DNA of 64,000 nucleotides from Nocardioides ganghwensis (GTDB taxonomy: Bacteria; Actinomycetota; Actinomycetes; Propionibacteriales; Nocardioidaceae), in assembly GCF_014779655.1 (NCBI RefSeq), contig NZ_JACXYX010000019.1:1-64000 (forward strand), in the 5' to 3' direction. How positions within the stretch are numbered: position 1 is the stretch's first letter; every line of letters starts with the position of its first letter. Made by a program: the position numbers and the translations under genes. The notes below the pieces were generated by a model, which made no database searches, was not told the origin of the DNA, and saw nothing but the letters and a program-made list of their open reading frames with translations. This document shows positions 18,071 through 25,643 of the stretch, piece after piece.

Positions 18071-18670
18071 ATGATGAAGCGCATGGGCCACTGTCGAGAC
18101 CTCGCGGCACTCGTCGCGACGGTCACCGTGCTGGCGGCGGCCGGGTGCTCGGGGGGCGGCCCGCCCGACGAGCCGGACCCGCCGCAGGCGCAGCAGGTCG
18201 CCCTGCGCGTGGAGTCCGTGACCGGCGCCGATCGCCTCGACGAGGACACCCGCACCGAGGTGGAGGGTGCGGTCGGCAAGGTGCTGTCGGCCTACGTCGT
18301 CGACGCCTTCCTCGGCACCTTCCCACGCGAGGAGTTCGTCCGCTCCTTCGAGTCCTTCACCAGCGACGCGGCCCGCGATGCCGCTCGCGACATCGACCGG
18401 CTCACGGCGGCGGGCGTCCCGGACGCCACTGCGATGCGGGCGACCGAGCTCGACGTGGGACTGTCGTTCCTCACCACGGGTCGCACCGTCCACGGCGCCA
18501 CCGCGAAGGTCCACTTCACCTTCGAGGCGACCACGGAGGACGGCAGCACCCAGCCGCTCACCCTCGACGGGCGCTTCCTGCTGGTGGCCGAACCGGACGG
18601 GTGGTCGGTCTTCGGCTACGACGTCCGCTTCGACAACGGCGACGGCGTCCCCGTGGAGGCGGAGTCATGA
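18071..18670 (+). CDS. Small lipoprotein of unknown function
   Basis: 199 residues: lipobox LAAAGC (Cys26), then about 165 residues with a conserved-looking alpha+beta body (TRTEVEGAVGKVLSAYVVDAFLGTFPREEFVRSF, later VHFTFEATTEDGSTQPLTLDGRFLLV and WSVFGYDVRFDNG). The last part resembles NTF2-like strands. It is not recognised beyond that. ATGs at 18071, 18074 and 18083 are all in frame; none has a strong ribosome site. The stop overlaps the LCP gene (ATGA), so the two are translationally coupled and probably work together at the cell envelope. Confidence 0.75.
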   Translation: MMKRMGHCRDLAALVATVTVLAAAGCSGGGPPDEPDPPQAQQVALRVESVTGADRLDEDTRTEVEGAVGKVLSAYVVDAFLGTFPREEFVRSFESFTSDAARDAARDIDRLTAAGVPDATAMRATELDVGLSFLTTGRTVHGATAKVHFTFEATTEDGSTQPLTLDGRFLLVAEPDGWSVFGYDVRFDNGDGVPVEAES

Positions 18671-19590
18671 GGGCCGCGCTGCGGACCGCACACCGGGTCG
18701 TCGTGCGGGCCGCCCTGCTCGGCGCCCTCGTCCTGGCCGTGCCCGACGGCGCGGTCCACCCGACCACGATCAGCCTGTCCACGATCGGCACCGCCAAGGC
18801 CGTCGACGCCGGCGGCGACGTGCTGTGGGTCCTCGCCCTCGGCTCGGAGGCCGCACCCGGGACCGACGTGCTGCAGGGTCGCACCGACGCCATCCAGCTC
18901 ATCGGGGTGCACTGGGCCGGGCGACGCGCGGTGGCGATCGGCCTGCCCCGCGACCTCTACGTCGACCTGCCCGGGGGCCGCGGCCGGATCAGCCAGGCCC
19001 TCGAGCTCGGCGGCCCCGAGGGCGCGGCGCGGGAGGTCGAGGACCTGCTCGGCATCACGCCCGACCTCGTCCTGGTCGCCGGCTTCGACGGCTTCCTGTC
19101 GACGATGGGTGCCGTCGGCGACGTCGTGGTGGAGTCGCCGCTGGCCTTCACCACCGACGACGGCGGCGTCGAGGTCAGGAGGGGGCGCAACACGCTCGAC
19201 GCCGAGCAGGCCCTGTCCTACGTCACCACCCGCGACACGCTGCCGCTGTCGAGCGACTACGAGCGGGTCGCCAACCACCAGCGCCTCCTGATCGGCCTGC
19301 TCCACCGGCTGAGGTCGGAGGAGGACGACGAGGGCTTCATGGAGGCGACCACGCTCGCCGCCCTGGCCGGGCTGGAGACCGACCTCTCCCCCGCCGCGGC
19401 CTACCGCATCATCCAGGCCCTCACGACCATCGCCCCGGAGCGCACCACCGGGTGCATCATCCGCGGCGAGCCCAGCGTCGAGTTCGGGGCCGACGTGCTG
19501 ATCCCCGACGAGGCACAGGCCGCGGCCGTGGGCGCGGACGCGGCTGACGACGTACGCCTCCAGGGCGGGTGCCGCGACGGGAGCGGCTGA
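18667..19590 (+). CDS. LCP (LytR-CpsA-Psr) family protein
   Basis: 307 residues: N-terminal signal or anchor (ALLGALVLAVPDGA), then an LCP-like domain with LWVLALGSEAAPGTDVLQGRTDAIQLIGV (the GxD...RxDxxxL region), AIGLPRDLYVDLPG (PRD motif), RISQALELGGPEGAAREVEDLLGI and LDAEQALSYVTTR. LCP enzymes transfer polymers such as arabinogalactan or teichoic acids to peptidoglycan. The typical RADT signature is changed to RTDAIQL, and the gene is short (no long N-terminal cytoplasmic part), so activity should be checked. Coupled to the preceding lipoprotein. Confidence 0.85.
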   Translation: MRAALRTAHRVVVRAALLGALVLAVPDGAVHPTTISLSTIGTAKAVDAGGDVLWVLALGSEAAPGTDVLQGRTDAIQLIGVHWAGRRAVAIGLPRDLYVDLPGGRGRISQALELGGPEGAAREVEDLLGITPDLVLVAGFDGFLSTMGAVGDVVVESPLAFTTDDGGVEVRRGRNTLDAEQALSYVTTRDTLPLSSDYERVANHQRLLIGLLHRLRSEEDDEGFMEATTLAALAGLETDLSPAAAYRIIQALTTIAPERTTGCIIRGEPSVEFGADVLIPDEAQAAAVGADAADDVRLQGGCRDGSG

Positions 19591-19593
19591 GGC

Positions 19594-20238
19594 CTATCCC
19601 AGTCCGGCCTCGCGGGCCTTGACGATCGCCTGGGCACGGTGGGCGACCTGCAGCTTGGTGAAGATGTTGCTGGCGTGGTTGCGCACGGTCTTGACCGACA
19701 GCCCGAGCTGCCGCGCGATCTCGCCGTTCTCCCGGCCCTCGGCGATGAGCCCCAGCACGACCCGCTCGCGCTCGGTGAGGTCCGGGAAGGCGTCGGCCAC
19801 GGGCCTGCTGCGGACACCGGAGAAGTAGGCCATCACCCGGTCGGCGATCCCGGGCCCGAAGATCACCTCGCCGGCCCCGACGGCCTGCACGGCGCGGGTG
19901 ATCTCGGCGCGTCGCGCCCCCTTGAGCAGGAACCCGCGGGCGCCCGCCCGCACGGCCGCGAACACCGACTCCTCGTCCTCCATCATGGTCAGCACCAGGA
20001 TCCCGATGTGCGGCGAGGACGCCACGATCTGCGCCGTGGCGTCGATGCCGTTGACCCGGGGCATGTGCAGGTCCATCAGGACGACGTCGGGCTGCAGGTC
20101 CAGCGCGAGCGCGACCGCCATCGCGCCGTCGGCCGCGGAGCCCACGACCTCGACGGACGGCGTGGCCGCGAGGAGCGCGGCGAGCCCCTTGCGGAAGTCC
20201 TCGTGGTCGTCGGCGATCAGCACGCGGTGCGTGTCCAT
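19594..20238 (-). CDS. NarL/LuxR-type response regulator
   Basis: 214 residues: receiver domain with acidic pocket Asp10/Asp11, phospho-acceptor Asp56 in VLMDLHMPRVNG, Thr in LVLTMMED and Lys in GFLLKGA, then a LuxR HTH (LTERERVVLGLIAEGRENGEIARQLGLSVKTVRNHASNIFTKL). It would be phosphorylated by the histidine kinase encoded 54 bases upstream. Target genes are not evident; the convergent LCP gene ends 3 bases away. Confidence 0.94.
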   Translation of the reverse strand: MDTHRVLIADDHEDFRKGLAALLAATPSVEVVGSAADGAMAVALALDLQPDVVLMDLHMPRVNGIDATAQIVASSPHIGILVLTMMEDEESVFAAVRAGARGFLLKGARRAEITRAVQAVGAGEVIFGPGIADRVMAYFSGVRSRPVADAFPDLTERERVVLGLIAEGRENGEIARQLGLSVKTVRNHASNIFTKLQVAHRAQAIVKAREAGLG

Positions 20239-20292
20239 GCCCTCCCCCTCTCCCGTGCCGGCTTCGTGCCGGCCCTCCGCTCGGAGCCCGCA

Positions 20293-22536
20293 TCAGTCGT
20301 CCGACGGTCCCGTGACCGGCAACCGTGCCCGGACGACGGTCCCACCGCCCGGACGGTCCACCGCCTCGAAGGAACCGCCGAGCTCCTCCGCGCGCTCACG
20401 CATCGAGGACAGGCCTACACCCGGTGACCGGTCCGCGGCCAGCCCCGACCCCGTGTCGGACACCTCGATCTCGAGGTCGTCGCCGGTGCGGCGCAGTCGT
20501 ACGGCACAGCGGGACGCACCGCTGTGGCGGCGCGCGTTGGTCACGGCCTCGACGACGATGCGGTACGCCGCGACCTCCACCGCGGCGGGCAGCGGCTCCA
20601 GCCCGTCCTCGGCCTCCAGCGTCCACCGCATCCCGGCCGGCGCCGATCCGTGGGCGTGGTCCGCGGCCAGGTGCCGCAGCGCGGAGACCAGGCCGAGCTG
20701 GTCGAGCGCGGGCGGCCGCAGCCCCTCGACGAGGCGCCGCACCTCGCCGATGTCCCCCCGCGCCCGCTCGGCGAGGCGGGCGACGAGGTCGGCAGCCCGG
20801 TCGGGGTCGTCGCGGATCAGGTCCGTCGCGGCCTCCAGCCCCATGGCGAAGGTCGCCAGCGACGGTCCCAGTCCGTCGTGCAGGTCGCGTCGCAGGCGCC
20901 GTCGCTCCTCCTCGCGGGCGGCGACGAGCCGGCGGCGGGACAGCTGGAGCTCGCGGTTCGCGGTGACGGCCTGGACGAGGGCTCCGACCTGCGCGCCGAC
21001 GTCCTCCAGCAGTCGCCGGTCGCCGGGACCGAAGGGGTCGTGCCCGGCGTCGACCTCGACGCGCAGGCGCCCGAGCGTCGTCCCGCCGACCGCCAGGTCA
21101 ACGGTCGACGCGACCCCGACGGGGTCCCCGATGGAGGCGGCGATCGGCCCGGAGGTCGGGGTGGCGAACACGTCGACCGCGGCGAAGGACAGGTGCAGCC
21201 GCCGGGCGAGCAGCTCGAGCGCCTCCCGCAGCGCGTCCTCCGGGGCCGTGAGCGCGTCGAGCCGCCGCAGCTCGGAGACGACCCGGTCCGGGAACTCGCG
21301 GTCGCCGTAGACCCACCGCCGCACGACCCGTTGCACGGCGACACCGACGGGGAGGAGCAGCAGCGCGAGCAGCCCGCCCGCGAGCATCGACTCGACGGCG
21401 ACGTCCGTCGCCAGGTCCACCGCACGGACCACGACGGCGAAGGCGGCGCCGACGACCACCAGGACCAGTGCCTGGACGAGGCTCCGTCGCACCCGCGGCT
21501 CGATCTCCTCCAGCCGGAAGCGGGCCGCCGCCGCGGCCACGCAGGCCAGGACCAGTCCACCGGCGAGCAGGACCAGCAGGTCCGCCCGCACGAGCGCGCG
21601 ACCGGTCAGGAGCACGGGCGAGGGTCCGAGGACGAACCAGGCGCCGACGCCGGCGCCGCTGCCGAGCAGCGCCAGCCGGGTGGCGAGCACGTCGTCGCGG
21701 CGGCTGGCGCGCAGGTGGGCGAGCGTCGCTGCGACGAGCAGGACGGGGATCGCGGCCCACAGGGTCGGCGCAGCGATGCTCGACAGCACCTGGAGGCGGG
21801 CGGCGGGCGAGCCGGCCGCGTCGAGGCGCGGGTCCAGGATCGCGGCGTACGCCAGGAGCGGGGTCGCGACCAGCGCGGCCGTCACCCAGCGCTCGCGTCC
21901 CGACGGGCGGGTCGCCAGGGAGACGGCGAGCACCAGTGCCACGACCCCGAGCGCGGACATCGCCTCGCCGGCCGCCTGGGGCCAGGCCCCACTCCCGAGG
22001 TCGATGACGTCCGGCCCCCACGGGGTCGAGGTCACGGCCGCCGGCAGGAGCACCGCGGCGACCAGGAACGCGCGTGCCGAGCCGGCCGCGGGCCGCGACC
22101 AGAACACCGCCGAGCCGACGAGCAGCACGAGCACGGCGAGGAGGGGGACGAGTGGTGCCGCCCGCACCGCACCCAGCACCGGGTACGTGCCGAGCCTGAC
22201 GTCGACCTGCTGGATCAGGTCCAGCCCGTCGCCGGCGCGGCGCACCTCGTAGCGCACCACGTCCCCGGTCTCGAGCGTCACCGCCCCGCGGCCCTCCACC
22301 CAGTCGGACAGCGACCGGCCGTCGACCGCCTGCACCTCGTCGCCGGGTCGCAGCGGCGTGTCACCGTACGTCGCGGCGACGCGGACCGTCTCGCCCCAGT
22401 GCACGCCGCCCGACGGCACCAGCCGCGAGGACAGGCTGGTGCCGTCGGAGGGGGTCGCCAGGAGCGCGAGGAGGGTCCAGCAGACCGGCACCGCCCACGC
22501 GGCCGCCAGCACGAGCAGCCTGCCTCCGCGCGACAT
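20293..22536 (-). CDS. Sensor histidine kinase with PDZ-like and membrane domains
   Basis: 747 residues. N-terminal membrane segment, an extracytoplasmic PDZ-like region (about 45-100, LRPGDEVQAVDGRSLSDWV), seven or more further hydrophobic segments (about 120-390), a GAF-like region, then HisKA_3 (RRRLRRDLHDGLGPSLATFA, His near residue 550) and HATPase (NARRHSGASRC, DTGSGLAADRSPGVGLSSMRERA). This is the NarX/DesK-type cytoplasmic part joined to an unusual sensor. The start at 22536 is chosen because the upstream in-frame part is basic low-quality sequence. It heads a two-gene operon with the LuxR-type regulator. Confidence 0.9.
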   Translation of the reverse strand: MSRGGRLLVLAAAWAVPVCWTLLALLATPSDGTSLSSRLVPSGGVHWGETVRVAATYGDTPLRPGDEVQAVDGRSLSDWVEGRGAVTLETGDVVRYEVRRAGDGLDLIQQVDVRLGTYPVLGAVRAAPLVPLLAVLVLLVGSAVFWSRPAAGSARAFLVAAVLLPAAVTSTPWGPDVIDLGSGAWPQAAGEAMSALGVVALVLAVSLATRPSGRERWVTAALVATPLLAYAAILDPRLDAAGSPAARLQVLSSIAAPTLWAAIPVLLVAATLAHLRASRRDDVLATRLALLGSGAGVGAWFVLGPSPVLLTGRALVRADLLVLLAGGLVLACVAAAAARFRLEEIEPRVRRSLVQALVLVVVGAAFAVVVRAVDLATDVAVESMLAGGLLALLLLPVGVAVQRVVRRWVYGDREFPDRVVSELRRLDALTAPEDALREALELLARRLHLSFAAVDVFATPTSGPIAASIGDPVGVASTVDLAVGGTTLGRLRVEVDAGHDPFGPGDRRLLEDVGAQVGALVQAVTANRELQLSRRRLVAAREEERRRLRRDLHDGLGPSLATFAMGLEAATDLIRDDPDRAADLVARLAERARGDIGEVRRLVEGLRPPALDQLGLVSALRHLAADHAHGSAPAGMRWTLEAEDGLEPLPAAVEVAAYRIVVEAVTNARRHSGASRCAVRLRRTGDDLEIEVSDTGSGLAADRSPGVGLSSMRERAEELGGSFEAVDRPGGGTVVRARLPVTGPSDD

Positions 22537-22646
22537 GCAGGCATCGTGCCCCTCGCGCCGGGTGCGGGGGAAGCGGCGCGCGGAAGGGGGGTTCGCAGCC
22601 GCGAGCGAGGCACTACTGTCCCACCCACATCTGCGACGGGGGTTTG

Positions 22647-24296
22647 ATGATGGGTGTGGTCCACGAGACCGCGATCGACGACGTACGCACGTTCTGGGTC
22701 GACTCAGGACGTCCGACCTTGGCCGCGACGCTGATGTTCCGCGTCGGCCTGGCCGACGAGACACTGGCGACGTCGGGGTGGCTGCACCTCCTGGAGCACC
22801 TCGCCCTCCACGGGTTGCCGCGCGGGACGCTCGCCGTCAACGGCTCGGTGGGGCCGATGCTCACCACCTTCTCGATGCACGGGCCGCCCGACCAGGTGGC
22901 GGCCGCGCTGTCCGAGGTCACCCGTCGGCTCGCGGACCCCGACCTGTCGGAGCTCGCTCGCGAGCGCCGGGTGCTGGCCGCCGAGGCTGCGACCCGGGGC
23001 GGACCGGTCCAGCGGGCGTTCGGCATGCGCTACGGAGGGCGCGGTCCGGGCCTCGCGTCGTACGACGACCTCGGCCTGGGCCGAGCGACACCCGAGCGTC
23101 TGGTCGACCTGTCCCGGCGGGCGTTCCCAGCCGCCAACGCGTCCCTCGCCCTCGACGGGCCACCCCCGGAGGCGATGGACCTGCGGCTCGGCGACGGCAG
23201 CCCGTGGGCGGTCACGCCCGCGACCCCGGTCGAGCGACCGCGTGCGGTCTACCCCGACGGAGCCGGTCTCGTCCTCTCCGGGGTCGTCGGCCGCTCGCTG
23301 CCGGGCACGCTGGTCGCCCCGGTCCTCGAGGACGCACTCCGCAAGCGGCTACGTGACCAGGAGGGCGCGGCCTACTCGCCGTACTCCGTCTACGAGGCCG
23401 TGGACGCCGAGCACGCACTGGTGATCGCGGGGTCGGACGTCAGCCCGACGACCGCGCCCGCCCTGCTGGGCCACGTGGTCGACCTGGTGGCCGGGCTGGC
23501 CGCGAACGGGCCCGACCCGGAATCGCTCGCCGACATCCTGGCCGCGATGCGGCAGGGCTTCACCGACCCCTACAGCGTCGGCTACCTGTCCCACCGGGCC
23601 GCCGCGCAGTCGCTGCGCGGGGGGCCCGTCGAGCAGCTCGACGACATCCTCGACGAGCTCGACACCGTGGACAGCGCTCGCGTCGGGACGGCGATCGTCG
23701 AGTTCGGCGAGAGCCTCATCGTGGGTGCGCCGCCAGGCACGACACCCCACCCGCGCCTGCGCGTCATCGAGCAACCCGAGTCCGGCGGCTCCGTGCGCGG
23801 CACCCGGAGCGTCAACTGGCCGGCCGAGTCGGTGCGCCTCGCGGTCCGCGACGACGCCCTCACCCTGGGCGATGCTCGCGGACACCTGCGCTATCCCGTC
23901 GACGAGGTGGCCGGCTACCTGGTCTGGGACTCGGGTGCCCGCGGGGTCATCCTGACCGACGGGTGGTCGCTCGTCGTACGCCCCGACAGCTGGACCGGCG
24001 GGGGCAAGGTCGTCGAGCGGCTCGACGCGCTCGTCAGCCCGGAGCTCCACCTGCCCCAGCCGAAGGAGACGGGCCCCGAGCCGATTGCCCGGGAACCGTT
24101 CGTACGGCGGTGGTGGCAGGGGCTGAACCGGTGGTTCGGCGGCCCCGTCGCATCCGTCATCGTGGTGCTCGTGGTGCTGTGGTGCCTCTACGGGTTCGGC
24201 CAGGGAGTCGCCGCCGGCGAGCTCCTGCTCGCCTGCGTGTTCCCCCTGATCGCGTTCGCGGCCATCTGGTTCTTCCACGTCCCGAGGAAGGCCTAG
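22647..24296 (+). CDS. Membrane-anchored M16-like (inverzincin) peptidase
   Basis: 549 residues. The inverted zinc motif HxxEH is present (HLLEH, residues 47-51), with a downstream ERRVLAAE (Glu113 a possible third ligand), as in M16 peptidases. The second half (210-345) looks like the paired M16 domain, including RLRDQEGAAYSPYS, the region normally carrying the R/Y substrate-contact pair. A beta region follows (about 395-470) and then two C-terminal membrane helices (VASVIVVLVVLWCLYGFG; ELLLACVFPLIAFAAIWFF). M16 proteins with such a tail are unusual. ATG at 22647 lies after GGGGG; ATG at 22650 is an alternative. No signal peptide, so the catalytic part is probably cytoplasmic. Confidence 0.78.
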   Translation: MMGVVHETAIDDVRTFWVDSGRPTLAATLMFRVGLADETLATSGWLHLLEHLALHGLPRGTLAVNGSVGPMLTTFSMHGPPDQVAAALSEVTRRLADPDLSELARERRVLAAEAATRGGPVQRAFGMRYGGRGPGLASYDDLGLGRATPERLVDLSRRAFPAANASLALDGPPPEAMDLRLGDGSPWAVTPATPVERPRAVYPDGAGLVLSGVVGRSLPGTLVAPVLEDALRKRLRDQEGAAYSPYSVYEAVDAEHALVIAGSDVSPTTAPALLGHVVDLVAGLAANGPDPESLADILAAMRQGFTDPYSVGYLSHRAAAQSLRGGPVEQLDDILDELDTVDSARVGTAIVEFGESLIVGAPPGTTPHPRLRVIEQPESGGSVRGTRSVNWPAESVRLAVRDDALTLGDARGHLRYPVDEVAGYLVWDSGARGVILTDGWSLVVRPDSWTGGGKVVERLDALVSPELHLPQPKETGPEPIAREPFVRRWWQGLNRWFGGPVASVIVVLVVLWCLYGFGQGVAAGELLLACVFPLIAFAAIWFFHVPRKA

Positions 24297-24305
24297 CTCC
24301 GCGAG

Positions 24306-25556
24306 TCAGCAGCTCGAGCGCTTCTCTGCGTTCTTGCAGGTGTCGTTGCCGCCGCGACCGCGCGCGATGTCGAACCCGTTGCCGCCGTCGAGGCGGTCGG
24401 GCTGGCGGGAGCCGGTCATCACGTCGGCGCCGCCGCGGCCGTAGATCATCGCGCGGTGGTCGGGGTGCGCGGTGATCACCTCGGAGTCGTTGCTGCCCTT
24501 GAAGATCGACAGGGCCCGCGCCGGCAGCACGATGTCGCTGAACCCGTTGATCTTGCCCTCGAGCGTGTAGGGCTGCAGGTCGCGGATCGTGGACTTCTTC
24601 AGCTGGTCGATGCGCACGGTCGGCTTCGCCAGGGGGTTGGCGTTGGGCAGCAGGCGGAGCTTGTCCTGCCCGCCGTGGCCCTTGGCCACGAAGCCGGACT
24701 CGAGCGGGATCGGGAAGGTGATCGTGTCGACGCCGCTGCCGCCGCGGAAGCTCTGGTGGCTCTCCGAGGTGGAGGTGAGCACGTCGCTGCCGCTCCCGCC
24801 GACGAAGGTGTCGATGCCGACCGAGCCGGTGACGGCGTCGTCGCCCGCGTCGCCGTAGAGGCGGTCGTTGCCGGCGACGCCGTCGCTGTCGCCGACGATG
24901 GTGTCGTCACCGCCCTGGCCGTAGAGGAGGTCGTCACCGCCGCGGCCGTGGATCACGTCGTCGGAGTTGGTGCCCTTGATCATGTCGCCCTGGGGCGAGC
25001 CGATGACCCGGATGCCCTCGCCGTAGCCGCTGATCGTGTCGGTGCCGTCGGCCGTGATCACCGACGTCGCGGCCGCGCGGAAGTCCACGACGACTGCGGC
25101 GGGTGCGTCGGCGTAGGACAGCCCGTCGATGACGACCCTGGTGCCCGCAGTGGCCGGACGGGGATCGAGGCCGAGGTCGATCGTGTCGTCGCCGGCCCCA
25201 CCGGAGATGGTGTCGCCCTTCTTCACCACCCGCCCGAACTGGTCGATCCGCACCAGGTCCTCGTCGCCCCAGATCCGGTCGTTGCCGTCACCGCCGAGGA
25301 TCGTGTCGGCGCCGTCGCCGCCGCAGATCACGTCGTTGCCGCCGATGCCGCGGATGGTGTCGTTGCCACCGCGCGCCGCGATGACGTCGCGCTGCGGGGT
25401 GCCGGTGATGGTGTTGGCCTTGTTGTTGCCGACGATCGTGGCCTTGAGCCCTCCGCAGGTCGGCGCGGCGGCGTGGGCCGTCGGCGCGAGCACGACGGGG
25501 GCGGCGAGGCCGGCGGTCGCGACGAGTGCGGGGACGAGTGAACGGGCGAGACGCAT
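24306..25556 (-). CDS. Secreted RTX-type calcium-binding repeat protein
   Basis: 416 residues: signal peptide (to AHAA), then glycine/aspartate nonapeptide repeats of the RTX type in three blocks (GGNDTIRGIGGNDVICGGDG near 65-105; GRGGDDLLYGQGGDDTIVGD near 205-250; GRGGADVMTGSRQPDRLDGG near 375). These form calcium-binding parallel beta rolls. No catalytic domain or cell-wall anchor is seen. Actinobacteria have many such proteins of unknown role, without an adjacent type I secretion system. Here it stands alone between an M16-like gene (converging, 9 bases apart) and ligA. Confidence 0.85.
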   Translation of the reverse strand: MRLARSLVPALVATAGLAAPVVLAPTAHAAAPTCGGLKATIVGNNKANTITGTPQRDVIAARGGNDTIRGIGGNDVICGGDGADTILGGDGNDRIWGDEDLVRIDQFGRVVKKGDTISGGAGDDTIDLGLDPRPATAGTRVVIDGLSYADAPAAVVVDFRAAATSVITADGTDTISGYGEGIRVIGSPQGDMIKGTNSDDVIHGRGGDDLLYGQGGDDTIVGDSDGVAGNDRLYGDAGDDAVTGSVGIDTFVGGSGSDVLTSTSESHQSFRGGSGVDTITFPIPLESGFVAKGHGGQDKLRLLPNANPLAKPTVRIDQLKKSTIRDLQPYTLEGKINGFSDIVLPARALSIFKGSNDSEVITAHPDHRAMIYGRGGADVMTGSRQPDRLDGGNGFDIARGRGGNDTCKNAEKRSSC

Positions 25557-25643
25557 GCTGACTCCCAGGGATCGGTCTGTCCCGGTCTCCTAACCGGATC
25601 GTCCGCCTCCCAAACCCAGGAGCACACCCGGAGGTGCACGCCC

